In this document: piece by piece, positions 24,112-36,664 of the stretch | Layout: every line of letters begins with the position of its first letter | How positions within the stretch are numbered: position 1 is the first letter of the stretch | Source of the DNA: Brasenia schreberi | Lineage: Eukaryota; Streptophyta; Magnoliopsida; Nymphaeales; Cabombaceae | NCBI GenBank assembly: GCA_036023115.1 | Contig: JAYKKT010000046.1 | Coordinates: 2,740,501 to 2,804,500, forward strand | Length of the DNA stretch: 64,000 nucleotides | Direction: 5' to 3' | Program-made: the position numbers and the translations under genes | Notes under the pieces: model-generated | What the model was told of the DNA's origin: nothing | The model's database searches: none | What the model saw: only the letters and a program-made list of their open reading frames with translations

Positions 24112-24489
24112 GTCTGTGCATGGATGCAATTTCAAATATTTTCAAGTTCCGAGAAACAAGCACTACAATCCCCAATAAAGAACCCAATGATGCATGCATT
24201 GTTTTTAAGTTGGGAAACTAAACAAGTAATTCCGGGTGGAAAAAGGACACGAGACAATCAAGACGACCACTAACCCGAGGAGGATTCCAATTCATGGAAA
24301 AGGTCAAAAAAAAGAGCGAGCATCCTTCTGATTTTTACTGTTGCACCACATTTAATCTTTTCACTCGTCGTCCAGACTTATCCACAACGTCGTTTCTCCA
24401 TTCTCGATTTAATGTTAGAGATTTCCTCTGCTTAATTACTGCACCATAAGGTTAGACAGCAGTAAAAACTTAAAGGTATTTTTCTTGCA

Positions 24490-24585
24490 CAGGGAGCAAC
24501 AGTTCAACTCACAAGTTGAAGCTTATGAGGTCGATACCCAGTGACATGCATCTGCTTCAGATTTCCCATTATACAAAAGAAATGG
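24490..24585 (+). mobile_element. SINE family A, partial
   Basis: CAACTCACAAGTTGAAGC, then TATGAGGTCGATACCC (B-box-like) and TTTCCCATTATACAAAAGAAA: the tRNA-like body and the 3' end of family A. Confidence 0.65.
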
Positions 24586-25260
24586 TTATTTTCTATATAA
24601 ATGGTGGAATAAGTAACCCGATAGAATAGAAAAACTCAATCTAATAGATCGTGTCTCTGTAATGCATTGTATGTTGTATAATAGTGATCAACACTCGTAA
24701 CAGATGTCTAATCATCTGTGAGTGGGCTAACCTTTACCAAAGTTGAAGAGGTTAAAGGAAGCAAGGACAGTAGAAAATAACAAAGAAAGTGTAAAGCAAC
24801 ATATAACTTAAAATCACATGAATTAGATTGATAGCAAAAAGATGTGTGGCCTGCCAACATGCTTATTGACCCTCAAATGCACGATTTTTATTATGCATTA
24901 AAAAAAAGAATGCTCTCTATCATATGCAAAGACCTGAGACTTAATAAATTACTAGAAAGTTTTCATTCAGGGGTTTGGTTACACAACCATGTATAAAGTT
25001 GATGATCGGAGAGTCACGATAGGTCCTATTCTTTCTACCTTTTTCACGATCGAGCTTGACATGAAAGAATAATTTGATCCAATTCAGTATTTCTTTCCAA
25101 CTTAAAACTTGATTCTCTCGTGAAATTAAGCTATGGTAGCTAAATATACAAAATTTCTCGAGGTTCTTGGGGTTTTTTGAATTTCTAGCTGCTGCTGGGA
25201 CATGCAACCTTTTCCGGTAAATATTCCGCATAATCCTTGAAGCGAAAAATTGAATTGATG

Positions 25261-25261
<1 letters not shown>

Positions 25262-25292
<31 letters not shown>
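25262..25292. repeat. (TC)n microsatellite
   Basis: About 15 TC units, isolated, in gene-free DNA. Confidence 0.9.
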
Positions 25293-25296
<4 letters not shown>

Positions 25297-25814
25297 AATA
25301 ACAACCATTGCATCATCTTCTAAGTAAAGTAAAAGAAAAGAATCTAGTTCCTGAATCACAGCAGCTTTGTTGTATCATGTGACTTGTTTCACTTCGAGCA
25401 CCACTGAATTCAAACTGGGAAATTTAGATTATCAACTTCATTCCCTATTAAAGTCAAGCCTAGGATTCTTCTGTAACTCGCCAAGTTGGCCTGTATTATA
25501 TTCATGCACACAAATATTCTCTCTTTTGTAGTTGAAGAATTTAACTTTTTGCTAAAAGCATCATCAATATGTCATCCACATGATTACCAAGATGAACTCA
25601 ACAGTGTCTTCATGGTCTAATGGATTAAATTAATCGCACAAACTCATCAATATCACATTTTAAAGAAACTCCAACCATGTATAGGTTGTTAAGAACTGCT
25701 CTCAACTGCTCCACGTACCAGTCTTGCATTTGCAGGTGAACTGCACCTTTTCTATACATAATTAATAAATCCAAGATCAAGTATCAAAACATTTTCCGAC
25801 TATTTCAAATCGCC

Positions 25815-25905
25815 AGATGCACTGCCCAGGTATTGATCTCATGACCTTCAACTTGAGAGTTGACCCCATATCCACTTGAGACGTTGCTCTACATGCTTCC
25901 GAAGT
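25815..25905 (-). mobile_element. SINE family A, minus strand, decayed
   Basis: On the minus strand it reads CAACTCTCAAGTTGAAGG, then TCATGAGATCAATACCTGGG, the family A body with a degenerate B box. The head is poorly preserved. Confidence 0.55.
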
Positions 25906-26278
25906 AACAGAAGCTTGAACATTTGATTCAATTAGACACGACCAGTTTTGTGTAAACCAGAACCGATGATTTTAAACCGTGAGTTCATGTTACTCCAAAA
26001 CCTGTTTCTGGTTCCTGAACCATTTAGAACTATTACAAATATAAGAAATATTTAAAAATTTAAATTTTTTTAAGAAAAATACCCGAACCCGACCTGGCGG
26101 TCTCCGGTTCCGGTTTCAGCCAGTTTTGGCCTGGTTGAAACCGCCGGGCTGGTTTGGGACCTTGTTATCATTGATGTTAAATTTGATTTTAGAATAATGT
26201 AGTCACTAATATGTAAATTGCCCAAAGTTTCAGCACTATCAAGTCGCCTTATCCATTAAAGAAAAAGGCTTGCAGCAC

Positions 26279-26396
26279 GCCAAGCAATAGCTCACCTGGT
26301 TAGGGTGTCGATCACAAGTTAAAGATCATGAGTTCGATACTCACGGCATGCATCTGTCTTCATCCTGGCCATTGTAGATAAAAGAAAGAAAGAAAT
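26279..26396 (+). mobile_element. SINE family A, near full length
   Basis: TAGCTCACCTGGTTAGGGTG (A-box region of a tRNA), AAGATCATGAGTTCGATAC (B-box region), then GGCATGCATCTG and an A-rich tail AAAAGAAAGAAAGAAA. It is one of the clearest family A copies. Confidence 0.8.
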
Positions 26397-27416
26397 GCCG
26401 TACAGATTAATCAACGAGCATCAAAACCTTCCACAAAATGCCATTTCTTTTTGGGACAACGAAGAACCATTCACAGCTTGGCAACACATGGACTCACATT
26501 TCGTGGTCATTTACCTCTCTTTGCTTCACATGACATACATAATTCATTCATCTAGCTGGAGCATCTTCCTATCTTGTGTCATACCTGACATTCTTTCCCT
26601 TTCTCCTTTCATTTCAAATTATGCAAGGAAAGGACACCCTTTGCCTTGGCTTTCTTACAAAAATAAAGCCTGCGTCTTGTATTCCTGATCAAACAAATAT
26701 TCTAAGCAGCTAATCTTAAAAAAAAAAAACCAAAACGGGGAGCGGTCTTCATTCTCCGCTCACCTCTTTGATCTTATCTTTAGAATGCTGGTTTTAAGAA
26801 CGAGTGATTAAGACAAAGAAAGGCGTTTAAGCGCCTAAAAATTAAGGCAATACAACAGCCAAAGCTTCAACCAGCAGAACCACCAGCAAGGCTCACACAA
26901 CTGAGATTCTTGTTCTCTTTCCTTTGCATTGCTTGAAAGATGACCTAATGGTACGTGCATGCACGTGTGAGGGGCAGCACTTTAGTCCCTTTATTCATAA
27001 ATAAAGCTTGTTTTGGAAATGGAGCAGCAGAAAGAGAACCAAACAAGGTCCATGAATGTGTCTAACTACTTTGTTGTTAATGAGGGATTAAACTAATGAA
27101 GGTATATTTGATAAAAAATTATGCAGCCTTTACTAACAAAGCAGCACATGATTCCTCACATGCCTCTGTTTCCATCATAACTCAATTCATGATGCTCCCA
27201 ACTTTTTAGACATACATGGATGATGCCAAAAGTATCACTAATCTCATTGATCCTTATGCTTCTAAGTCGCTTTTGTCTCGAAAATGAGATAATCCTAGAT
27301 GTAGATGCTTAAACTTCAATGATCTAGATATCTATCTACATGTTTGAATTTCATTGTTGAAACTAAATCTAGCTAAGCAAAGCAGAAGAACACACACAAT
27401 ACGAAATGATACATTA

Positions 27417-27562
27417 AGGGCGCCTTTGATTACAAGACCTGAGATTATTGGGAACGATTATTTTTTACTCGATTGCGAGACCTATCAATAATCACTTTGA
27501 AGAATGAACTAATTGAATGGAAATTCTAGTTCCGTAGTTCCAGCCTCGCAATCAAACACCCT
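27417..27562. mobile_element. Small MITE candidate, 146 bp
   Basis: It opens AGGGCGCCTTTGATTACAAG and closes CTCGCAATCAAACACCCT, imperfect inverted repeats of about 18 bp. The terminus resembles Tourist/Harbinger-like ends, but no clear 3-bp duplication is visible, so the superfamily is uncertain. A partial relative starts near 48808 (GGGGTGTTTGATTGCGAGG). Confidence 0.5.
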
Positions 27563-28002
27563 CCCCAATAGTGTAAACCTCGAGGGTAGGAGCTAAGCCC
27601 CTATCGGCCTGCGATGGGAGGTAGCGAAACCAAGCCCGGACACCCACCTAGCATCCTAAGCTCCCTTCATTGACACGAGTAAAATAAGCCTGCCACCTTG
27701 TGGAGACGTGCAAGTTCCTTATCTTTCTGCAGAAGAAAAGATTGGTCATGGAGCTAAAAGAGATGCAATAAATGATGTATTAATTAGCATGAGAAGCAGT
27801 GTGAAACAAGGCAACTGAGAGTCCAATATCATATGCACTTGGCCGAAACTCCAAACTGTAGCTCCCTTCTGAAACCCATGATTCAAACTAATATTTTTAT
27901 TTAAAAAATCTCAATTAATTTTTCAAAGTTTTCTTAAACTTCTTTACTCATATCCGCCCTAACAAAAACATACTAGAAACAGTTTAAGGAACAACGAGAA
28001 AT

Positions 28003-28782
28003 AACTCGCCTACCTACTACAGGATTCAACTCACAAGTCAAAGTCATGAGTTCGATACCCGGGGCACAGGTCTGGTTTGAGCCTCACTACTGAACCAAAG
28101 AAAAGAAAACATTGGTTGACAATTTTCAAATTGTTTTTATACTGTATAACAATGTTAGAGAATCCTATGAAGCAAGATTTGTATCTAATTGGCTTCCTCA
28201 TGCTTAATTATCGAGTGACGCAAAAGAAAGCTCTTTAAAAACAAGTTGTCTACAAGCAACCAATCTTCCTCTACTATCAATTTCTATATGGCACAATAAT
28301 CCACAACTCTCTCAACCTAAGGGTTCATATCATAGAAACCTCCGAGCTGAAGGTCATGGGTTCGATGGTCAGGCGTGTGCTGTGTAGATGGTCTGCCAAT
28401 AAAAAAATTAAAATTAAACCTAGTGTATTTGTTACTAAAACATGCTGTTATTTTTTAAGCGGCTCACGATATCAAATTCACGATCTTCAACTTGTGAGTT
28501 GACAACCTAACTACGAGAGCAATTGTTTATTGAGCTAAATCTTAACGTCAACTAACTATTTTTATTATCTATTGACGTTGAAAATCGAAGAGACGTGATA
28601 AACACCGGAAAAAATTAGAAAAGAAAGTCTGCTTAAACTCATGACGAAGAGAACATGCATCACCTGCACACAGGGCGTTAGCTCAACCGACAGAGCGCTC
28701 GACTCACAAGATTTAGGTCTTGAGTTCAATTCTGAGGCAGGCAAATCCGGCTTCAGCCTCCCCATTATTAAAAAAAAATGAA
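28003..28782. mobile_element. Cluster of four tRNA-derived SINE fragments
   Basis: Copies lie at about 28003-28110 (+, CAAAGTCATGAGTTCGATAC), 28330-28412 (+, GAAGGTCATGGGTTCGATGG), 28455-28540 (-, opposite orientation) and 28671-28782 (+, GGCGTTAGCTCAACCGACAG with tail CCCCATTATTAAAAAAAAA). Different degrees of decay suggest separate insertions. Confidence 0.65.
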
Positions 28783-30014
28783 AGAACATGCGTCACTTTA
28801 TCTCAGATTAGAATGGATGGTCATATCCTTGACATCATCCGCATCACTACACCTGGACCTCTACCTTTTTTCCCGTACGAATCAGCCATGGTTTTGCTGG
28901 AAAGCTATCCTTTCGAGTAACCTTCAAGTCAGACAGTTTTCAAACTCTTGAGATTAATATCAAACTGATTTACGCGCATGGACGAAGAAAGGAAGCCGGT
29001 TAAAATATATTCAGCAATCTTGGACGCCCATCTCCTGAAGATTGCTTACGAAAAATTTCCAACTGTGAACTCCATGTAAAGAGAAGACCACCCTGCGGAA
29101 AAACATATATATTAACTTCCATCACATCTAAACGCGTTTCTTGTGGTTGTCGGGGGACCTTCGCACCAATTACCACCCAAACAGAGTCTTTTGTGACACC
29201 GAAATCCACACCGGACGTGCACACACATACACAAGACACATACAGAGAGACTTCTATAGTGTCATTCATGTTCAGAGAGAGAGAGAGGGAGAGAGACTGC
29301 CATAGTCTCATTCACATTCACCAAACCGAGTAGTGTTTACACGATCATCGATAGCCAAACAGAGATTTTAGTGGAATGAGAAGACGCAGTTTAAGAGGAA
29401 AACGTCTTGGAAACAAGGGCTTTTAACGAGAGAGAGAGAGAGAGCCCTGACTTTGGTGATGAAGATGAACAGACGTGGACGTCGTCCTTTTTCAGCACAG
29501 ACGGCCCTCACACATACCCAAAAACCAGTTCCCTCATTAATTGGCAGGGTACACGCGCGCACCAAGCCCCCTCAGATTCTGGAAATCGAGTTACCAGCCA
29601 TGATAGTGAAGTTTAGATTCGAACCCACCAAGACAACCGAACCCGGTTCGGTTCCACTGGGCCTGTCTAGCTGGGCTCGTCCGTGACGGGGTCTATTTCT
29701 GCACATGTCATTCAGCAGGTTCACGAGCAATCAACCACCTTCAAACTCTGTAATAACGAGAATTTAAAGCACTCTGCTATTGGCATGAACTGAACCTTTT
29801 CCCTCTTCCCCTCAACACAAAAGAAAGAAAACGGTAACACATAAACACCATTTTCAGTGAAATCAAACTCATATTTCAATATAAACTTTAATGGCTAACA
29901 TCAAGATGGAAGTCCTCAAGAGCGATGAAGAAATTCTCCTATAAACACCAAAGGGTTGTCTTATGGAAAAGGTTATCTCCGATGAAGCAGTGAAGCAGCT
30001 CTTTTCAAACCACG
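28783..30014. other. Gene-free stretch
   Basis: Short GA tracts occur near 29275-29297 and 29430-29444. Open frames at 29000-29620 have no family match that I can see. Confidence 0.45.
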
Positions 30015-30122
30015 TAAATCTTATCACCTGGTTAGGGGGTCGACTCACAAGTTAAAAGTCTCGATTGGAGTCGATGCCGGAGGCGTGCTTCTAATTTTGG
30101 ACTCCCCATTTTGAAAAAGCAA
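30015..30122 (+). mobile_element. SINE family A
   Basis: CACCTGGTTAGGGGGTCGAC, CTCACAAGTTAAAAGTC, GAGTCGATGCC and GGACTCCCCATTTTGAAAAAG: A-box, B-box and 3' end of family A. Confidence 0.7.
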
Positions 30123-30962
30123 GTTACATTATCAATCCAAGATGTTATCTTGCTGTATCATAAGATACAATATTCACATGATTCATCATGCAATATGGCT
30201 TCTAGGGAGAGAAGGTCCTAAGCTTTTGATTGTAGGTGTAATTAATTTAATCCCTCGAAACCCAATTTCTCCAGTCATAATTAGAAAAGCAAACCTCAAG
30301 AAATTTCAGCAAAGATGTTAGGGTTTATTATGTTCAACATAAGCAAGAATGCAAGCAAGATATTCGATGGATGGATTGAATGTCTGCAATTAAATAAAAC
30401 AGGAAATTTGTTGGTTAAGAATAGAAAGGGCAGAAAATTGCACAGCTGTACGCCTTTACCCTATGGCTTTCCCTATCACTGTCTTACAGAGCGACCCCTT
30501 CTTTATAGAGTAACTTCTGTCAGTCAAGCAACAAAAACTTGTTCCAATCTTCCTTATAGATAAAAGGCAAACAAAACAACCAGAAGCCACGCACATAACT
30601 AAGCTCTCAAACCAACAAATTTTAAACACCAAAACTGAAAAAACTCTGCAATCATGAGACACCACCATAAATGACTCTCTCTCTCTCTAACTGTGACTGC
30701 ATAACCAATAGCTACCTCTCGGGTATCCGAGAACTGAAGAAAATCCAGTGCAATCAATGCATATTCCCACCTTAAATTCTCTCACCAACAAACCACAAAA
30801 GTCATCTCAGACGTCTGCTTCTCTCATCATCCATCTCAAACCTTTTATTCTTTTAAACTCGCCAAGAGTCGAAATGCACCATCCAAATAGAAACAGCAGA
30901 ATTTCGAAGACAGCAATCTTTGTTTCACTAAAATGCACTAAAACTCATGATAGGCTTAGGAA

Positions 30963-31092
30963 GAGAGGTTGGTCCGAGGCTGAATGGTCTAAGAGAAAAC
31001 TTTCCAATAAGTTTTATCTGGAGATCAAGAGTTCGATAACCGGGTGAGTACATCTGGTTGCGTCCTCCCTATTGTACCAAAGAAATGGTACA
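30963..31092 (+). mobile_element. tRNA-derived SINE, family A-like 3' end
   Basis: GAGGCTGAATGGTCTAAG is an A-box-like head of a longer-armed tRNA type. It is followed by CAAGAGTTCGATAACCGGG (B box) and CCTCCCTATTGTACCAAAG. It lies about 190 bp past the stop of the TPR/J gene. Confidence 0.6.
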
Positions 31093-31282
31093 CAAGCAAT
31101 GAAACAGAGAAGAACGCAGAGTACGAAATTTTTTCTCTACATTGTATTACCAACTAAACACAGAAGAAGAGCTGAAACATGCGAGCAGAAGAAACTAAAC
31201 AAAAAGCAAAAACTTGAAGCCGAGGAAACTTAACCAATTTTATACAAAAGAAGGCCAAAAAGAGTAAAGGGGAGCAAAGGAA

Positions 31283-33068
31283 TCAGCAGCTGAGGGCTTG
31301 GTGAAGATGGTGCACCGGGTGCAAGCCGCTAGCTCCGACGATTTCACGACAAAACCCGGCTGGATGCACCGCTACTGGGGTGGGCTTCTCTAACGCCAAC
31401 TCTTCCTTCTTGTTGGCCCTTGCCGTGCAATTCACCATGTCACGGTTGCAACCATCCTTCCCAAGCTCCGGCATTCTCGCCAGGGTGGGCGGAGTTGACG
31501 AAGAAGGCTTCGCTCCGGCAGCCGCAGAGGCCATTCTCTGCTTCTGTTTCCCAGCAGCTTCCTCCTCCATGATGGTGGCCATGACATGGGCGTAGGCCTT
31601 CTGGAGCAACCTGTAGAGAAGCACGCCGGACATCCTCCCCTGGTCTCTCACGCGATCAACATCGCGATCGTCGGCGAATTCGCACCGGTCTATGAACCCG
31701 GCGGTCCGATCGGGGCGGTGTCGGAGGCAGAGAAGCCGGTGGGTGCACTCGAGATCAGATCGTTTGCACCCTCTGCGGAGACCCAGCAATGCGTAGTAAT
31801 CCACTGGAGCCACTTCTCCGGCCACCACCATTTGCTTCAGCTTGGCAATCTTAGCGGCCACCTCCCTGGACCCGGTGGCAGCGTCGGAGATGCCGCAGTG
31901 GCAACCGGGTCGGCGCCAAGCCGAGCCCGGGAGCCGCCGGTCGCGGAGAATCGAGTCATAGAGGAGCTTCAAGTGCTCGAGGTCTTGCAGGCACTCGGTG
32001 AAGCAGCGGACGCGTTCGAAGAGCGCGGCTCGAGTCGAGAGAGCGCTGACACACGTCGGGTCGAGGGCGAGCGTCCGGTTGCAGTCGGCTATGGATTCGG
32101 CAAGCCGGCCGGCGGCTTGGTAGGCGGCAGCTCGGTGCATGTAGCACTCGGCGAGGAACGCCTGAGGGACAGCTCGGCGCGAGCCGTCCAAGATCTTCGA
32201 GAAGTGGCGGATGGCCTCGGCCGGGATGCCGGCGTCGAGGGCGGCGAGCGCAGCAGTCCGGCGGCGGAGGAGGAACTTCACGTTCGCAATGAGCTGTGTG
32301 ACGGTCTCTAGCTCCTCTGCAGCGGCGGAGTCTCGGGCAGCGAAGAGGTCGTCGTGGAAGAGGACGCTCTCCCGGCGAGACGAAGCAGAAGCGAGTCGTT
32401 TTCCGCCTTGGAGAAGAAGGAGCGAGTCCTTGAGAAGCCCCAGATGAGAGAGCGCTTGGCCGAGTATGATATAGCGCCAATGCTGGCGATGGGTATTCCG
32501 GCTGGTCTCCGTCTTTCCGACGAGGATTCGAACGGAGAGGCACCGAGTTAGGGCCTGCGCCGCATTCATGGTGGAGCTGCTAATGGCGGAACTCGCCGGA
32601 TTGAGTAGATTCACGCTCTCGCGAGAAAGCGAATCAGAGGAGGAAGAAGAAGAAGAAGAGGAAAGAGGGGAGTCGTCAGGAAGGTCGTCGCGAAGGAGCT
32701 CGACGACGTCACGGTAGCGACGGAGGCGGAGAAGGGCGGTGGCCTTAAGGTGAAGCGGCGCGTCCCATCGAGGGCACAACGCAATGGCCGCGTCCAGCAT
32801 ACTCAACGCCGCTTGGTTCTGCGCGACGTCCTGGCTCGATAGCAACACTCTCGCCTCCTTAACGTGCCTCTCTGCAACCTGTTTCGATTCGTCACACAGC
32901 AAAGCATACATAAACCGAAACGCAGCCAAACATCAGATCACTCCTCTCATCTCTCAGATGAAGAAACAAAGACGATAACAGAAAACATTTAGAAAGAGAT
33001 ACCTTGCGGTTGGTCATCCACCAATGGCGGCGATTTGAGGACGAAGGAGTTAAACACGAAGGCGGCAT
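31283..33068 (-). CDS. TPR protein with degenerate J-like domain, two exons
   Basis: Exon 1 is 33068-33003 (22 codons) and exon 2 is 32878-31283, joined in phase 0 for 553 residues. The open frame extends upstream of exon 2, but those codons are intron. The exon 1 peptide ending RRHWWMTNRK joins VAERHVKEARVLLSS to restore the conserved N-terminus of this plant family. Visible: N-terminal helical repeats (LDAAIALCPRWDAPLHLKA), a Ser run, TPR-like helices (AECYMHRAAAYQAAGRLAES then IADCNRTLALDPTCVSAL), and a J-like region (VDYYALLGL at about 381-389, then LRHRPDRTAGF). The HPD triad of active J proteins reads RPD at about 410-412, so Hsp70 stimulation is doubtful. The coding sequence is GC-rich, unlike its surroundings. 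The specific function is unknown. Confidence 0.9.
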
Positions 33069-33240
33069 TTAACCTCTTTCTTGCCTATTGTGATTTACCA
33101 ACCATGGAAAAAACACCGACCTTTCTCCTTCTGAGAAAGAGATACCTTGCGGTTGGTCGTCCTTCTGCTTTTGCCGGGTCGCAGAGTCGCTGCTCCTTAG
33201 CAAACCAGCGAACCATTGTCTGCTCACTTCACACACACAC

Positions 33241-33242
<2 letters not shown>

Positions 33243-33335
<93 letters not shown>
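33243..33335. repeat. (GA)n microsatellite, about 46 units, upstream of TPR/J gene
   Basis: On the sense (minus) strand this is (CT)n ending about 175 bp before the start codon, in the promoter or leader. It is the longest uninterrupted GA tract in the window. Confidence 0.97.
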
Positions 33336-33338
<3 letters not shown>

Positions 33339-33339
33339 C

Positions 33340-34480
33340 TATTTGCAGGATTGCTTCTTAAAAATGGAGAGCAAGAAATAGCATTTGAGCAGCTGGAGAC
33401 GAAGGGAGACAGCACTAAGGCTAAAAACCTGACAAACAAGCAAATGAGGAAATCAGAATCCTTGCTTTCCCAAATGCCTCCCTTTTCTCTCTTTGTACAG
33501 ACAGAGAGAGAGAGAAAGATGCCTCTCTCGATAATGGTGATGTTTGAGAGAGAGGATATATAAAAGTTGAATGGAGCAGGGTCGCCATTGGTAACCCGAC
33601 TAAGAAAACGGGTCGGGTCAGGGAAGACTCAGTTTCCTTTTTGGTACTAGATCACGGGTTAGACATGTCCTTGGGCTGTCTCTCCCCTGGTTTCATCGTT
33701 TCTTTTTTTTTTCTCTTTTCCTTTCATGAGCTGGAAATTAAAGTGATGAAGGATAGTGGTTGGTTAAAAAAACAAAAGCTCCAAAGTGGATTTGGATCCG
33801 GTAATTAGTTAATGCATATAACAAGCTGAAGCATTAATACATGGAAATAATAGATTTGCTAAGTCAAAGTCAAAGTCAAAGTCAAAGTTCATCACTCACT
33901 ATTTTACTGCAAAAATAAAATAAAATAAAGAAGTTTAAGTCTAAGAGGGTGAACTAGCTGGTTAAAAGTCGGAAACCGAGTTCGGGTCAACAAAAACGCT
34001 ATGATTAGTTTGAGTCTGACAGGTTGGTTCGGATCAATGATACAATGTTCGTAGAAGAAAAGGCTTCTTAGAAAATCTATATCAGATGAGACTTTTGTTA
34101 TCCAGTGTTAGTTATTGGAGCTAGCACATGCTAGCTTTAGTTGTATAGACCAAGATGGTTTTCATTTCCATTTACTCTAAATTAAGGACATTCTTGCTTT
34201 GATCCTTATAGAGACGATGTAATCACGAAAACGAGGACTTTTGTTTTTCATCTCTCATTATTTATATCCAAAGTTAATTTATTTGGCACTGTTTGCTTTT
34301 TTTTTTTTACTCCCATCTTACTTACTTCACATGTTTTGCAAGTAAAATATATGCTAAGAATATTTTATAAGCTGCTTTTCCTGTACCCACATAAAGTCTT
34401 TAATTTTTTTGAAATGAGCAACACGTAGAGGATTTTTTTAAAATCATTTGAATATATATGTATGTATAAATATGTGTATA
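33340..34480. other. Upstream and intergenic DNA of the TPR/J gene
   Basis: No coding exon. A short run of GTCAAA units occurs at about 33861-33888. The rest is AT-rich. Confidence 0.45.
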
Positions 34481-34800
34481 TATGCTATGTACTAACATAT
34501 TCACACAAATCTTAATCATTTGTTAGAAGATGGATGATTGAGATTTGTTTGGATATGATTACATCAAAGTCAGGTTTCTCTCTTCCTCTTTTATACACAC
34601 ATACATACATATATGTATATATCCTAGCAACATTACATATTAGTATATTCAAACAAATGTAACCTATCTAATATGAAGATAAATGATTGATATTTGAATT
34701 TAAAAATCAAAAGTGTACTTACACCTTTCACAATTATACTTAATTCAAAAAGCAAATTATATTTTCAAATTTGATTATTGAAATTTATTTGGATACCCTA
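34480..34800. mobile_element. AT-rich foldback MITE copies
   Basis: Two adjacent inverted-repeat structures: TTCACACAAATCTTAATCAT against ATGATTGAGATTTGTTTGGA (34500-34558), and ATTCAAACAAATGTAACC against TTGAAATTTATTTGGATA (34648-34797). They are related to the copies at 63470-63865 (CAAATTTCAACC / GGTTGAGATTTGTTTGA). Confidence 0.55.
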
Positions 34801-35037
34801 GTTATGTAATATTATTAGACATTCCACTCTCTCTCTCTATTATAGTGATTCTATCCTATCATGAGTACCTTTGATACATTCATACCTTCTGTCCTCTTGC
34901 TTTTGTGTTTAAGAGTAACATTTAAAAAGTTGTAATTTTATTTAAAAATATAAAAAATAATATTATTATACTCATGCTCCATAAAAACAAAGTGAATTCG
35001 TGACTATACAGGTGTCAAATGTTTGTTGGATCTAATT

Positions 35038-35039
35038 TT

Positions 35040-35084
<45 letters not shown>

Positions 35085-35085
35085 G
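35038..35085. repeat. (AC)n(AT)n microsatellite
   Basis: About 10 AC and 12 AT units. Confidence 0.95.
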
Positions 35086-35935
35086 GCTTCCCCACGGCAT
35101 TGAACATAGATCCAACTACGGCTCTTATTTATCTTCTACAAAGTCAAATGTCTTGAGTTCCTTCCAATAATTAGAGACAGATGGTGTATAGAGATTCATA
35201 GCTGTCAATGAGTTGGATACCGGGTCACAATCACAACTGCGTTTACACCACAATTAGCCGAGCCAGGAAATGAATATCAAAGCCAACCCGAATTAGTTGG
35301 CGGTTCGAAAGTTGGAAATATATCTTCAACACGATTCACATGTTACTAGAAGCTGATCGGGTGGTGATTTTGTTCGGGTTTGATTTCATGTTTCAAGTCG
35401 TGTTTGTGCCTTGTCATAAACAGGTTAAACCTGAAAATGACTCGATTTTGTTCGTGTTACCTCAGGTGGACATATCCCGCAGCACATAACATACATACTT
35501 CTGGCATAAACTGGCATTTCGTGTCGAGTCTGTATTGTTATTATTGTTTACACCCTAGTCGCCTCGCCCTTAAATTATACAATTCGGGTTGGGTCAGCTA
35601 AGCCAAAGCTAACCTTAAACAAGCGGCAGAATTACGAATGTCCGGAAAAGGCCCTGAAGATTCTACCACACAATTTAAAACGTTCTCTAATGAGAAGGGC
35701 TCATTCGTCATTTGTCAGTGAGCGCCTGAGCTCTCCATGTTTGGCCAACTCCCGCCACGAGAGAGAACGTAATCCACATCCTAGAAGGCACGTGATTGCA
35801 ACGTCATCATATGCCACTTGGAATGCCAGATCATCCTGAGGGTCCACCACAATCAGGACACACCACGGCCTCAAACTTCACATTGACCAATAGAAATCAA
35901 GCTTTTGATGTTTTTGTGGTTGTTGCGGGCCCAGA

Positions 35936-35937
<2 letters not shown>

Positions 35938-36009
<72 letters not shown>

Positions 36010-36032
36010 TAGATAGATAGATAGATAGATAG
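35938..36032. repeat. (TA)n(GATA)n compound microsatellite
   Basis: About 70 bp of TA followed by six to seven GATA units. Confidence 0.97.
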
Positions 36033-36284
36033 AGGTAAGTCCATCTTTGAACCAATGCAATCAATTGTTGAAATACTTAAGTCAAAAAATAAAAAATATA
36101 AAATACAATAAATGCATCTCAAAAAGTAGTTTTTCATTTTTGAAATAAAAATCTCAACTACCAATTTAATAGATTAACTGTTGAAATTTTAGAGTTTTCT
36201 TAAGCATCTAATTATGTGAGCACCTACTACTTTCTTTATATATGTATATGTATATTATATATTATATACATATATAAAAAGAAG

Positions 36285-36616
36285 TGACCCATGCTCAATT
36301 CCTTATTTCACGTGGTTCTACCAATTTGATTGTTGACCACCTTTTTCATCATCTTTTACTACTCTTCCATTGTCTAAAACTTTATTCTACCGTTTAAAAC
36401 TACGATCATCATGAATGCCACTTAAAAGAACCACAAAACCACCTAAATATACAAATACTTGGGTTTTTAAGCATTTTGATGGTAGTAGTGGTGGTTTTAT
36501 TCGATGGAGAGTGATTTGGGACAGTAAAAAAATGGTGGAAGATTCACTTTGATTGAATCAATGGAACAATGAGAAAAGAGGAATTAAGCACCATGCTCCA
36601 TTAAGCATGGACCACT

Positions 36617-36617
<1 letters not shown>
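36285..36617. mobile_element. MITE between two (TA)n tracts
   Basis: The left end AGTGACCCATGCTCAATTCC matches the inverted right end AGTGGTCCATGCTTAAT, both immediately inside TA-rich microsatellite runs (36236-36276 and 36620-36660). There is no coding capacity. The arrangement resembles elements that target TA microsatellites, but family membership is inferred. Confidence 0.6.

Positions 36618-36661
<44 letters not shown>

Positions 36662-36664
<3 letters not shown>

Noticed and set aside
31586..32311. 241-codon open frame on the plus strand opposite the TPR/J gene
   Set aside because: It is an antisense shadow caused by the GC-rich coding strand. The peptide has no domain and the minus strand encodes a recognised family.
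32879..32929. N-terminal extension of the TPR/J open frame upstream of VAERH
   Set aside because: It would start at TTG and crosses a clear acceptor (AAACAG|GTTGCAG). The spliced exon 1 restores the conserved HWWMTNRK N-terminus.
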